DNA of 64,000 bases, from contig NC_080588.1 of assembly GCF_029962835.1 (NCBI RefSeq), forward strand, positions 16,634,001 through 16,698,000, read 5' to 3'. Shown one piece after another: positions 25,594 to 37,027 of this stretch. The stretch comes from Magnolia sinica. Its lineage: Eukaryota; Streptophyta; Magnoliopsida; Magnoliales; Magnoliaceae. The first letter of the stretch is position 1, and every line of letters starts with the position of its first letter. The notes beneath the pieces are model-generated. The model worked only from the letters and a program-made list of their open reading frames with translations. It did no database searches and was not told the origin of the DNA. A program made the position numbers and the translations under genes.

Positions 25594-26840
25594 GAGAAAT
25601 TTGCGACTGTACGACCCATTTATGGCCCATTTAGGAAACTACGCCCACCTCATTTTCCTCTGCGAGAATACGCCCGAGCTGTACGGAAGGCTTGCCAAAG
25701 GTCGAAAATGCCCCTGCTTGTTCCTTCAAGCGGATATGTGGTGCTCGAAGACGAGCGCTGACACTCCTCGAACTCCGAGTTGTACGAACGGTTCAAAAGA
25801 TATCAGAGTTACATGGGCCCCACAGTTACGTATTTATTATATCCACAACGTTCATCCATAGTTCGAGATCATTTCGGAGCATTATCAAAAAAAAAAAAAA
25901 TCCTATCCAAAGATCAACTAGACCACACCACAAAGAGCAAAGGGAAAATTGATTTTAACCGTTAAAAATTTTGTAGGGCCCACCGTAACATTTATTTTCC
26001 ATCCAATATATTCATAATGTCACAAAGAACTGGATGAAGAGGAAAAACAAATTTTGTAATGGTCCAAAACTTTTGGGACCCCTAAAAGGGTTTCAATGGT
26101 AGACGTTCAATCTTCCGTTGCCTTTTACAGTGTGGTCCACTTGATAGCTAAATCTGTCTTATTTTTCTTCCCAAGCGGTAGTACGAGTTCGCCAAATAGA
26201 TGGACGGTTTGGATATAACACATACCTCATAAAAGGACCCACAAAGGCGGTGTGGATTACAACAGGAAAAAAAAGAGCTGGTATCTTTGGCTACGGATTA
26301 TAACTGTAGCGATGACCGCAGCCAATGCTTTTTCAATGTCCTCTACTATACATCGAAGGTCTTTCGATATATACTTCGATATATCGAATGTCTTTCGATT
26401 AATCGGAAAAGGTCCAAAACAGTCCAGCAACTTTGCATAAAAAATCCTGCAATTTTCGATTAATCGAAGTGTATTCGATATGTATCGAAGATATAGCTAC
26501 AGATTATAGCTGTAGCCATAACTGTAGTCCGTAAAAGTCTATGCAAATTTTTTTATTTTTTATTTTTTATTTTTTAGTTTTTATTTTTTACATGGAGAAC
26601 TTTATCCTACCTACAATTTTCTCTAATACATATTTATATAAATATGTATATATAAGCATATAAAAAAAAAATTCTCTCTTTTTTTCATTTATTTCTCTAG
26701 TCATTCAACAAGAATATCTTATAAACCAAAATTAGTTACTTGATGTACCCTATATGATTTTGGGGTAGGAGAAGATACTTTAGCCAACTAACCTAGTTAT
26801 TTTCTAAGATTCCATCAGGTCGATGGTCGAAAATCCATTT
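25594..26840. repeat. Left outer arm of the foldback element
   Basis: It begins with ~210 bp of terminal repeat (gagaaatttgcgactg.. to ..ggttcaaaagatatcag). A copy of the 'cccaccatgatgtatg' family follows (about 25800-26245), then a small hairpin unit (26272-26540) and AT-rich DNA. Its reverse complement is 33110-34357. Confidence 0.9.
26272..26540. repeat. Small hairpin unit with tcgatatatcga core
   Basis: Edges 'ttggctacggattataactgtagc' and 'gctacagattatagctgtagcc' are inverted copies of each other. Between them are several cgatatatcga/cgattaatcg palindromes and the phrase 'cagtccagcaac'. It is a MITE-like insertion carried in both arms; the mirror copy is about 33412-33680. Confidence 0.6.
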
Positions 26841-26844
26841 CATT

Positions 26845-27020
26845 CACTCTGCGGTCAATTTCAATCAACTAACCTAGTGTATTTCGTGTTGATTCACGGT
26901 CGTTTTGAGGCATTTCGCGGTCAATTCCCTTCACTTCACGATCATTTACATGCATTTCGCGCTCAAATCGCTTCAAACCATGATCATTCCCATGCACTTC
27001 ACGGTCATCCAAAACAATTG
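26845..27020. repeat. Outermost satellite unit in reversed orientation, left arm
   Basis: The satellite text here runs as 'cacggtcgttttgaggcatttcgcggtcaattccc', the reverse of the array that follows. Orientation flips at about 27020-27040. The mirror of this arrangement is at 32986-33070. Confidence 0.75.
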
Positions 27021-27029
27021 TTTGAAGTG

Positions 27030-29220
27030 TCTGGAATATCATCGGTTGAGCGATTTGACGAAATGCATTTACGTGAAGTGAAGGGAATTGACCGAAATGC
27101 ACTTCACCGTGAATCACACGAATTGTTTGCAGCAACCGTGATCATGGAATTGATGCGATTTGAAGGATTGCGAAATGCATGCAAATTACCTTGAGTTGAA
27201 GTGAATTGACCGAGAAATGACTCGAAACGACCGAGAATCAACAAGTAATTGTTTGGGACGAAGTGAAATGCATGGGAATGATCATGGTTTGAAGCGATTT
27301 GAGCGAAATGCATGCAAATGACCGTGAAGTGATGGGAATTGACCGCGAAATGCCTCGAAATGACCATGAATCAACATGGAATTGTTTAGGACGACCGTGA
27401 AATGCATGGGAACGATCATGGTTTGAAGTGATTTGACCGTAAATGCATGCAAATGATCGTCAAGTGAAGGGAATTAACCGCGAAATGCCTCGAAACGACC
27501 GTGAATCAACACGGAATTGTTTGGGAAGACAGTGAAATGCATGGGAATGATCATGGTTTGAAGCGAATTGAACGCGAAATGCATGCAAATGACCGTGAAG
27601 TGAAGCGGAATTGCGCGAAATGCCTCGAAACGCCAGTGAATCAACACGGAATTGTTTGGGATGACGTGAAATGCATGAGAATGATCATGGTATGAGGGAA
27701 TTTGCCGCGAAATGCATGCAATGACCGTGGGTGAAGGGAATTGGCCGTGAAATGCCTCGAAATGCGATAGTGAATCAACACGGAATTGTTTGGGATGACG
27801 AGAAATGCATGGGAATGATCATGGTTTGAAGCGAATTGCGAAATGCATGCAATGACCGTGGAGTGAAGGCGAATTGACCACGAAATGCCTCGAAACGACC
27901 GTGAATCAACACGGAATTGTTTGGAATGACCGTGAAATGCATGAGAATGATCATGGTTTGAAGCGAATTGACCGCGAAATGCATGTAAATGACCGTGAAG
28001 TGAAGCGAATTGACCGCGAAATGCCTCGAAACGACCGTGAATCAACACGGAATTGTTTGGGACGACCATGAAGTGCATGGGAATGATCATGGTTTGAAGC
28101 GAATTGACCGCGAAATGCATGCAACTGACCGTGAAGTGAGGCGAATTGACCGCGAAATGCCTCGAAACGACCGTGAATCAACACGGAATTGTTTGGGATG
28201 ACAGTGAAATGCATGGGAATGATCATGGTTTGAAGCGAATTGACCGCGAAATGCATGCAACTGACCATGGAGTGAAGCGAATTGACCGCGAAATGCCTCG
28301 AAACGACCGTGAATCAACACGGAATTGTTTGGGATGACAGGGAAATGCATGGGAATGATCATGGTTTGAAGCGAATTGACCGCGAAATGCATGCAACTGA
28401 CCGTGGAGTGAAGGGAATTGACCGCGAAATGCCTCGAAACGACCGTGAATCAACACGGAATTGTTTGGAATGACCGCGAAATGCATGGGAATGATCATGG
28501 TTTGAAGCGAATTGACCGCGAAATGCATGTAAATGACCGTGGAGTGAAGCGAATTGACCGCGAAATGCCTCGAAACGACCGTGAATCAACACGGAATTGT
28601 TTGGGATGACCGCGAAATGCATGGGAATGATCATGGTTTGAAGCGATTTGACCGCGAAATGCATGCAAATGACCGTGGAGTGAAGGGAATTGACCGCGAA
28701 ATGCCTCGAAACGACCGTGAATCAACACAGAATTGTTTGGGACGACCGTGAAGTGCATGGGAATGATCATGGTTTGAAGCGAATTGACCGCGAAATGCAT
28801 GCAAATGACCGTGAAGTGAAGGGAATTGACTGCGAAATGCCTCGAAACGACCGTGAATCAACACGGAATTGTTTGGGATGACCGCGAAATGCATGGGAAT
28901 GATCATGGTTTGAAGCGAATTGACCGCGAAATGCATGCAAATGACCGTGAAGTGAAGGGTATTGACCGCGAAATGCCTCGAAACGACCGTGAATCAACAC
29001 GAAATTGTTTGGGATGACCGCGAAATGCATGAGAATGATCATGGTTTGAAGCGAATTGACCGCAAAATGCATGCAAATGACCGTGGAGTGAAGGGAATTG
29101 ACCGCGAAATGCGTCGAAACGACTGTGAATCAACACGGAATTGTTTGGAATGACTGTGAAATGCATGGAAATGATCATGGTTTGAAGCGAATTGACCGCG
29201 AAATGCATGCAAATGACCAT
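27030..29220 (+). repeat. 136-bp satellite array, left arm (about 16 units)
   Basis: The unit contains 'gaattgaccgcgaaatgc', 'gaccgtgaatcaacacgg' and 'gggaatgatcatggtttg'. From about 28010 to 29220 the period is exactly 136 bp with very similar units; from 27030 to 27900 units are diverged and indel-rich. Each unit contains the core gaccgcgaaatgc three times about 45 bp apart. Overlapping 63- and 101-codon frames on both strands repeat every 136 bp and are not genes. Confidence 0.93.
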
Positions 29221-29872
29221 GCAACTTAAGAGACTAGAAGAAGCACACTATGAACACAACTTGAAAAACATGGAGTGTGTACCGACATGGGTGTGTACTA
29301 ACAAGCTAACCTAAAAAAGTAAAACAAAAAAAATATTTAAAAAAAATAAAAAAAACACATTAGAAAAAAAACAGAAAAATTACACTTCGATATATCGAAT
29401 AGAACACGATATATCGAAACTCTTCGATATAATCGAAACCTAATCGATTAATGGTAGAGTAAGTTGTCGATTATATCGAAATCTAGTCGATATAATATTA
29501 GTAAGTCATCCTTACAACCGACCGATATATCGACTATTATTCGATTGATCGAAAATAGTCACAAACTGTCCAGCGACAAAATACTTTTTAAATTGTATTA
29601 TCGATATAATCGAGTAGATGTCGATATATCGAGGTATTGATATATCGACTAGATTTCGATATATCGAACATTGTCAGAAAATGTCCAGCGTCGAACTGCT
29701 TTTTTAGTGCAATTTTTCTGTTTTTTTTTCTAATGTGTTTTTTTTTTATATATATATTTTTTTGTTTTACTTTTTTAGGTTAGCTTGTTAGTACACACCC
29801 ATGTCGGTACACACTCCATGTTTTCCAAGTTGTGTTCATAGTTTGCTTCTTCTAATCTCTTAAGTTGTATGG
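29221..29872. repeat. Centre of the foldback element, with palindrome cluster
   Basis: The flanks of the centre are still inverted copies (aacttaagagactagaagaagc.. against ..gcttcttctaatctcttaagtt, and a shared 'gtgtgtaccgacatgggtgtgtac'). The unpaired loop is about 29380-29705. It holds at least eight tcgatatatcga-like palindromes and two 'tgtccagcg' phrases, resembling the unit at 26272-26540 and the upstream parts of some plant LTRs. No coding region. Confidence 0.75.
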
Positions 29873-32800
29873 TCATTTGCATGCATTTTGCGGTCAAATC
29901 GCTTCAAACCATGATCATTCCCATGCATTTCACAGTCATCCCAAACAATTTCGTGTTGATTCACATTCATTTCGGCGCATTCACGCTCAATACCCTTCAC
30001 TTCACGTCATTGCATTTCGCGGTCAAAAGCTTCAAACCATGATCATTCCCATGCATTTCGCTATCACAAACAATTCGTGTTGATTCACGCGTTTCGAGGC
30101 ATTTCGCGGTCAATTCGCTTCACTCGACGGTCAGTTGCATGCATTTCCAATTCGCTTCAAACCATGATCATTCCCATGCATTTCGCGGTCATTCCAAACA
30201 ATTCGTGTTGATTCACTTGTTTCGAGGCATTTCGCTGGTCAATTCCCTTCACTCCGCGATCAATTTTTGCGGACAATTCGCTTCAAACCATGATCATTCC
30301 CATGCATTTCCTATCATCCCAAACAATTCCGTGTTGATTCACTGACGTTTCAAGGAATTCACTGTCAATTCGCTTCACTCCATGGTCGATTGCATGCATT
30401 TCGTCAATTCGCTTCAAACCATGATCATTCCCATGCACTTCATGGTCGTCCCCAAACAATTCCTTGTTGATTCACTATTGTTTCGAGGCATTTCGCGGTC
30501 AATTCGCCTCACTTCACCGTCATTTTTTCGCGGGCAATTCGCTTCAAACCATGATCATTCCCATGCACTTCATGGTCGTCCCAAACAATTCGGTGTTGAT
30601 TCACGGTCTTTCGAGGCATTTCGCGGTCAATTCGCTTCACTCACGATCCATTTACATGCATTTGCGGTCAATTCGCTTCAAACCATGATCATTCTCATGC
30701 ATTTCACGGCATTCAAACAATTCCGTGTTGATTCATGGTCGCTTCAAGGCTTTCACGGGCAATTCCCTTCACTCCACGGCCAATCCCCTTCTTTCGCGGT
30801 CAATTCGCTTCAAACCATGATCATTTTCATGCATTTCACGGTCATTCCAAACAATTCCGTGTTGATTCACGGTTGTTTCGAGGCATTTCGCGGTCAATTC
30901 CCTTCACTCCACGGTCATTTGCATGCATTTCGCGGTCAATTCGCTTCAAACCATGATCATTTCCATGCATTTCATGGTCATTCCAAACAATTCCGTGTTG
31001 ATTCACGGTCGTTTCGAGGCATTTCGTGGTCAATTCCCTTCACTCCACGGTCATTTGCATGCATTTTGCGGTCAATTCGCTTCAAACCATGATCATTCCC
31101 ATGCATTTCACGGTCATCCCAAACAATTCCGTGTTGATTCACGATCGTTTCGAAGCATTTCGCGGTCAATACCCTTCACTTCACGGTCATTTGCATGCAT
31201 TTCGCGGTCAATTCGCTTCAAACCATGATCATTCCCATGCATTTTGCGGTCATCCCAAACAATTCCGTGTTGATTCACGGTCGTTTCGAGGCATTTCGCG
31301 GTCAATTCCCTTCACTTCACGGTCATTTGCATGCATTTCGCGGTCAATTCGCTTCAAACCATGATCATTTCCATGCACTTCACGGTCGTCCCAAACAATT
31401 CCGTGTTGATTCACTATGTTCGAGGCATTTCGTGGTCAATTCCCTTCACTCCACTGGCATTTGCATGCATTTCACGGCCAAATCGCTTCAAACCATGATC
31501 ATTCTCATGCATTTCGTGGTCATCCTAAACAATTCCGTGTTGATTCACTATCCCTTTCGAGGCATTTCGCGGTTCATTCACTTCATGGTCGATTGCATGC
31601 ATTTCACGGTCAATTCGCTTCAAACCATGATCATTCCCATGCACTTCATAGTCGTCCTAAACAATTCTGCCTTGATTCACGGTCGTTTCGAGGCATTTCG
31701 CGGTCAATTCGCTTCACTCCACGGTCATTTACATGCATTTCGCGGTCAATTCGCTTCAAACCATGATCATTCCCATGCATTTCGCGGTCATTCCAAACAA
31801 TTCCGTGTTGATTCACGGTCGTTTCGAGGCATTTCGCGGTCAATTCCCTTCACTCCACGGTCATTTGCATGCATTTCGCTTCAAACCATGATCATTCCCA
31901 TGCATTTCCCTGTCATCCCAAACAATTCCGTGTTGATTCACGGTCGTTTCGAGGCATTTCGCGGTCAATTCGCCTCACTTCACGGTCAGTTGCATGCATT
32001 TCGCGGTCAATTCGCTTCAAACCATGATCATTCCCATGCACTTCATAGTCGTCCTAAACAATTCTGCCTTGATTCACGGTCGTTTCGAGGCATTTCGCGG
32101 TCAATTCGCTTCACTCCACGGTCATTTACATGCATTTCGCGGTCAATTCGCTTCAAACCATGATCATTCCCATGCATTTCGCGGTCATTCCAAACAATTC
32201 CGTGTTGATTCACGGTCGTTTCGAGGCATTTCGCGGTCAATTCCCTTCACTCCACGGTCAGTTGCATGCATTTCACGGTCAATTCGCTTCAAACCATGAT
32301 CATTCCCATGCATTTCCCTGTCATCCCAAACAATTCCGTGTTGATTCACGGTCGTTTCGAGGCATTTCACGGTCAATGCCCTTTACTGCACGGTCAGTTG
32401 AATGCATTTCGCGGTCAGATCGCTTCAATCCATGATCATTCTCATGCACTTCACGGTCGTCCCAAACAATTCCGTGTTGATTCACGGTCGTTTCGAGGCA
32501 TTTCGCAGTCAATTCGCTTCACTTCACGGTCATTTGCATGCATTTCGCGATCAATTCGCTTCAAACCATGATCATTCCCATGCATTTCACGGTCGTCCCA
32601 AACAATTCCGTGTTGATTCACGGTCGTTTCGAGGCATTTCGCGGTTAATTCCCTTCACTTGACGATCATTTGCATGCATTTTACGGTCAAATCACTTCAA
32701 ACCATGATCATTCCCAGTCGCAAATCACGGTTGTCGCAAACAATTCCGTGTTGATTCACGGTCATTTCGAGGCATTTCGCGGTCAATTCCCTTCACTTCA

Positions 32801-32985
32801 CGGTCAGTTGCATGCATTTCGCGCTCAAATCGCTTCAAACCATGATCATTCCCATGCATTTCACGGTCGTCCCAAACAATTTCATGTTGATTCACGGTCG
32901 TTTCGAGGCATTTCGCGGTCAATTCTCTTCACTTCACCGTCATTTGCATGCATTTCGCACTCAAATCGCATCAATTCATGATCAG
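29873..32985 (-). repeat. 136-bp satellite array, right arm (about 23 units), inverted
   Basis: Same satellite as the left arm in opposite orientation. Units at 29873-30800, near the centre, are diverged with many small deletions. From about 30840 to 32600 they are near-identical at 136-bp spacing. A block is duplicated at a 397-bp offset (31640.. and 32037..), equal to three units minus an 11-bp deletion at about 31877. Open frames of 322 and 236 codons across this array are by-products of the repeat. Confidence 0.93.
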
Positions 32986-33070
32986 CGGTGTTGCATGCAA
33001 CTGACCGTGAAGTGAAGGGAATTGACCGCGAAATGCCTCGAAACGACCGTGAATCAACACGAAATAGACT
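32986..33070 (+). repeat. Outermost satellite unit in reversed orientation, right arm
   Basis: The text 'ctgaccgtgaagtgaagggaattgaccgcg' is in the orientation of the left array, i.e. flipped relative to the rest of the right array. It mirrors 26845-27020. Confidence 0.75.
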
Positions 33071-33109
33071 AGGTTAATTGATTGAAATTGACCGCAAAGT
33101 GAATGAAAT

Positions 33110-34357
33110 GGATTTTCGACCATCGACCTGATGGAATCTTGGAAAATAACTAGGTTAGTTGGCTAAAGTATCTTCTCCTACCCCAAAATCATATAGGGTA
33201 CATCAAGTAACTAATTTTGGTTTATAAGATATTCTTGTTGAATGAATAGAGAAATAAATGAAAAAAAGAGAGAAATTTTTTTTTTTATATGCTTATATAT
33301 ACATATTTATATAAATATGTATTAGAGAAAATTGTAGGTAGAATAAAGTTCTCCATGTAAAAAATAAAAACTAAAAAATAAAAAATAAAAAAATAAAAAA
33401 ATTTGCATAGACTTTTACGGACTACAGTTATGGCTACAGCTATAATCTGTAGCTATATCTTCGATACATATCGAATACACTTCGATTAATCGAAAATTGC
33501 AGGATTTTTAATGCAAAGTTGCTGTACAATTTTGGACCTTTTCCGATTAATCGAAAGACATTCGATATATCGAAGTATATATCGAAAGACCTTCGATGTA
33601 TAGTAGAGGACATATTGAAAAAGCATTGGCTGCAGTTATCGCTACGGTTATAATCCGTAGCCAAAGATACCAGCTCTTTTTTTTCCTTGTTGTAATCCCC
33701 ACTGCCTTTGTGGGTCCTTTTATGAGGTATGTGTTATATCCAAACCGTCCATCTATTTGGCGAACTTGTACTAACGCTTGGGAAGAAAAATAAGACAGAT
33801 TTAGCTATCAAGTGGACCACACTGTAAAAGGCAGTGGAAGATTGAACGTCTACCATTGAAACCCTTTTAGGGGTCCCAGAAGTTTTGGACCATTACAAAA
33901 TTTGTTTTTCCTCTTCATCCAGGTCTTTGTGACATTATGAATATATTGGATGGAAAATAAATGTTACGGTGGGCCCTACAAAATTTTTAACGGTTAAAAT
34001 CAATTTTCCCATTGCTCTTTGTGGTGTGGTCCAGTTGATCTTTGGATAGGATTTTTTTTTTTTTGATAATGCTCCGAAATGATCTCGAACTATGGATGAA
34101 CGTTGTGGATATAATAAATACGTAACTGTGGGGCCCATGTAACTCTGATATCTTTTGAACCGTTCGTACAACTCGGAGTTCGAGGAGTGTCAGCGCTCGT
34201 CTTCGAGCACCACGTATCCGCTTGAAGGAACAAGCAGGGGCATTTTCGACCTTTGGCAAGCCTTCCGTACAGCTCGGGCGTATTCTCGCAAAGGAAAATG
34301 AGGTGGGCGTAGTTTCCTAAATGGGCCATAAATGGGTCGTACAGTCGCAAATTTCTC
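33110..34357. repeat. Right outer arm of the foldback element
   Basis: Reverse complement of 25594-26840 with only scattered substitutions and small homopolymer differences. Ends '..cagtcgcaaatttctc'. Confidence 0.9.
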
Positions 34358-34366
34358 TAAAACTAA
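34358..34366. repeat. Right 9-bp target site duplication (taaaactaa)
   Basis: Perfect copy of 25585-25593. Confidence 0.9.
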
Positions 34367-34992
34367 TGTTACGGGATCTAGTGGAACGATATTTATATAA
34401 GTAATAAGAGGCACGTTTGTCTGCGGGTGGATGGGCTGAGATTCGCACCTGCGTGGAATCAGCAACTCTCCCCATTCGAAAATGGAGTTATTAGATGCTC
34501 TGGCAGATTGGTGACAGCTATGGGTCTTCAGCATATGAATTAGATTGATTCAGCTGATACAAAGCTCTTATTAATGATTTGTTAGATTCCAGCCATCATC
34601 TATTTTTAATTTCAACCGTGCATTAAAAAAAATCCACCAATCTACAATTCAGGAATTAAACCATCCTAAATTTTTACATACGATCCATCCAAGTTTTGCA
34701 CCGAAATTTGAACAGTGTGATTGGGGTAAATTATATGTCACGTATACAATTTCTTAGTGCATGTGTATCAACCATCAAACTTGCAGAGTATCAAAGCTTT
34801 TCTCCAAATGAGAAAGCAAAAGGCTGGTGAGACAAGCGCCAAACAGGACCCATGAGGGGAGAGAAGGAGAGAGATCCGACAGAGATGCAGGGAACGGAGA
34901 AGGAAGAGCAACTCCCATACATTGTTCCCCGCGGCGCATTTTAGACGAGGGCCTTCTCACTCACCTCATATTTCCAGCAGAGATCTGAAAAG
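34367..34992 (+). promoter_or_regulatory. Putative PSP promoter and non-coding first exon
   Basis: This ~0.6-kb stretch lies between the foldback and a good splice donor (aaaag|gtgagtac, donor at 34993). Its 3' part (about 34850-34992) is purine/GC-richer ('gaggggagagaaggagagag', 'ccccgcggcgcatttt') and looks like a 5'-UTR exon. The matching acceptor would be 'tttgattag|aacc' at 37581, just before the start codon. No TATA box or transcription start can be fixed from sequence alone. This is inference. Confidence 0.45.
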
Positions 34993-35080
34993 GTGAGTAC
35001 TCAGAAAAATAAAGAGAAAAAATTCCGAAAAAAAGAGAGACAAAAGCAAGTAAATCTTTCTTATTTCTTCTATTTTCTTC

Positions 35081-35083
<3 letters not shown>

Positions 35084-35116
<33 letters not shown>
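35084..35116. repeat. (CT)n microsatellite
   Basis: About 16 CT units shortly after the putative first splice donor of PSP. Confidence 0.95.
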
Positions 35117-35119
<3 letters not shown>

Positions 35120-35769
35120 CATTCATTCTATCATCTGTTCTGTTTTTGGTATCATTTTGCAGAGAATTTTTAATTTATTATTATTATTTTTTTAAATTGG
35201 AGCTTTTTTTTTTTTTGGTTGAATTGTTTTTATGAAAGAACATAAATAATGAGATTGCTGGGGTTCCTCTGTTAGGGTAGGTATATGACTATCGGCAGGT
35301 TATGATTTGTGCAAGTTGGGTTGATGGTTATGGGATCTGGACCGTTTATATGATCGGTCACGCCATGGATCAGCCTGTGGTAAAAAATTTCATCGATTGG
35401 ACAAATTTTAACCGTTGGATTAGTGGGGTGCAAATTGACGGTTAAGAATGTTTTACAGAGTATAAGAGGTAGACTGGATGGATGGCTAGGAGCTTATAGT
35501 CTGAGAAGAACTCATGGTATGGCCCATCGAGCGTGAGGCCCACCAGATCAATGGTCGTTCACTCCTTTGAAGCGTGGGGTATAAACTACAAACCGTGTAG
35601 TGCTCTAGCTACAGGCTACTCATACATTTTTTATTTAAGGTTGTTTGGTTGCACAAAATATCATGAAATTCACCAAATTATATTTGACTATAACGAAATT
35701 TCATGATATCTAGTACAACCAAGCACATCCTAAAATAATAGGGAAAAAAGGGCAAAGATTAACAATAAA

Positions 35770-36140
35770 GCAGTGTTGTAAATAACACTTGTAGCATAGC
35801 AGTAGCTTACGCTATGTAGCGTATTGTACAAGGTGTTCCATAATGATAACAGTGGCTGTAACAGCCACCGCCTGTTACCATTACAATACGGGCCATTACG
35901 GCCCTTTTTTAATTTTTTGAATGAAATTGTTTCAAGACCATTATGGACTGTTACAGGTTGTTTTTTCTGTAATGGCCTTTTCAGTCATTTCGGCCCCGTA
36001 ACGTGTAATGGTTGTGGCTGTTACCATTACATAATGACCATTATGTAACCATTTTAGTATGCCATGGTAATGTAGCTACAATGCTACGTGGCACAACCAA
36101 ATAGCGTATTTCCCTTGTAGCATACACTATATATAGTGTT
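35770..36140. repeat. Degenerate 'ggccgttac/gtaacggcc' MITE-like repeat
   Basis: Outer 'gtgttgtaaataacacttgtagcatagc' and 'cttgtagcatacactatatatagtgttg' enclose many short inverted words such as taacagcc, ggccattacgg and gtaatggt. Related patches are at 36490-36740 and 39590-39980. Borders are approximate. Confidence 0.5.
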
Positions 36141-36489
36141 GTCAAAATCCAACGATTTACGATTTGAGTCGAATCTTAAGCAAAACAATTTGAATCCCAC
36201 CTTGAGTCCCTTTTTAGATGAATCCTATGGCTCTATGATTTGAAGCCTACCATTTTCAATTTGAATCCCGATTTTCGATTCAAATTATACTTGTTATTTT
36301 TTATTATAAATTTTACTTGGCTTTCATTTTATGTTTCTAAATCGGTGGAGGCTTTAAGAGTTGTTTGGAAGATGTCAATTATTTTATTCTGTTCTTTACA
36401 AGAGATTACATGATAGATATTTTCTTTGATGTTAAATCGTTTTGCATTTCTTATGATTCCTTCTTAATTGGTTGAAACACCAAATTGAT

Positions 36490-36740
36490 ATAATATTCAA
36501 TAATGGTAACGGTGGCCATACTGGCCGGTCCAATGGCCGTTAGGATGCGGACCATAACGGCCATTACGGTCCTGTAATGATCAAACATTTTTTATGAAGG
36601 GAAAAAAAATGTATCAGCCCCATATCTACCCATCACGAGCTAATTTTAAATTGAATGCTATGGCCCCGTATCATGTAACGCTTACCACTGTTACTGCTAC
36701 ATAACAACCTCTATGATCGTAATGTAACTGCTTTTTAATA
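36490..36740. repeat. Second 'ggccgttac' repeat patch
   Basis: Contains 'ggtaacggtggccatactggcc', 'ccaatggccgttagg' and 'ataacggccattacgg'. Same word family as 35770-36140. Non-coding. Confidence 0.45.
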
Positions 36741-36956
36741 CCAAGTGCATGACTTATGTAGATTTTTTTTAATAGATAGTTGCGATCATGTTGACCTACA
36801 TGTATTGTGGCAATGATGGTTAGAAATCATTTTTTTTTTTCTCTAATCCATAGAATCAAGTGCTGCTTTTCCAATGTGATTCTATGCTCAAGAAAAGTGA
36901 AAGAGAATATAAATTATTAAATGATTCTTACATATTTTAAGGTAAATTTTTTGAAT

Positions 36957-37027
36957 GTAAAAAAAAAAAAAAAAAGAAAAAAAAAAGAAAAAAAAAAAAG
37001 AAAAAGAAAGAAAAAAGAGAGAGGGAG
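36957..37027. repeat. A-rich / (A)nG low-complexity tract
   Basis: About 70 bases of A runs broken by single G. The minus-strand Phe-rich frame over it is an artefact. Confidence 0.9.

Larger units (their letters stand above)
25594..34357. mobile_element. Giant Mutator-like (MULE) foldback element carrying mirror-image satellite arrays
   Basis: The element is an 8,764-bp near-palindrome whose ends both read gagaaatttgcgactgtacg inward, with a perfect 9-bp target duplication outside. Nine-base duplications and long terminal inverted repeats are the hallmark of Mutator-like transposons. Order from the left: outer arm (25594-26840), 136-bp satellite (26845-29220), centre (29221-29872), satellite in opposite orientation (29873-33070), outer arm (33110-34357). 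The outer arms are about 98% identical over ~700 bp checked by eye. No transposase or other protein is recognisable, so it is non-autonomous. A transcript through it would fold into a multi-kilobase hairpin. Confidence 0.88.

Noticed and set aside
27030-32985. CRISPR-like regular array
   Set aside because: There are no short repeats with unique spacers. The whole 136-bp period is conserved, the context is a plant transposon, and no cas genes exist.
27501-33015. Many overlapping open frames of 63-322 codons on both strands, apparently a repetitive protein
   Set aside because: They recur every 136 bp in step with the satellite, and both strands are open simultaneously. Because 136 is not a multiple of 3, the reading frame shifts from unit to unit, so no protein repeat is maintained.
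34400-34530. Possible SINE or tRNA relic upstream of PSP ('gtgcgaatctcag' B-box-like word on the minus strand)
   Set aside because: No convincing A box, tail or target duplication.
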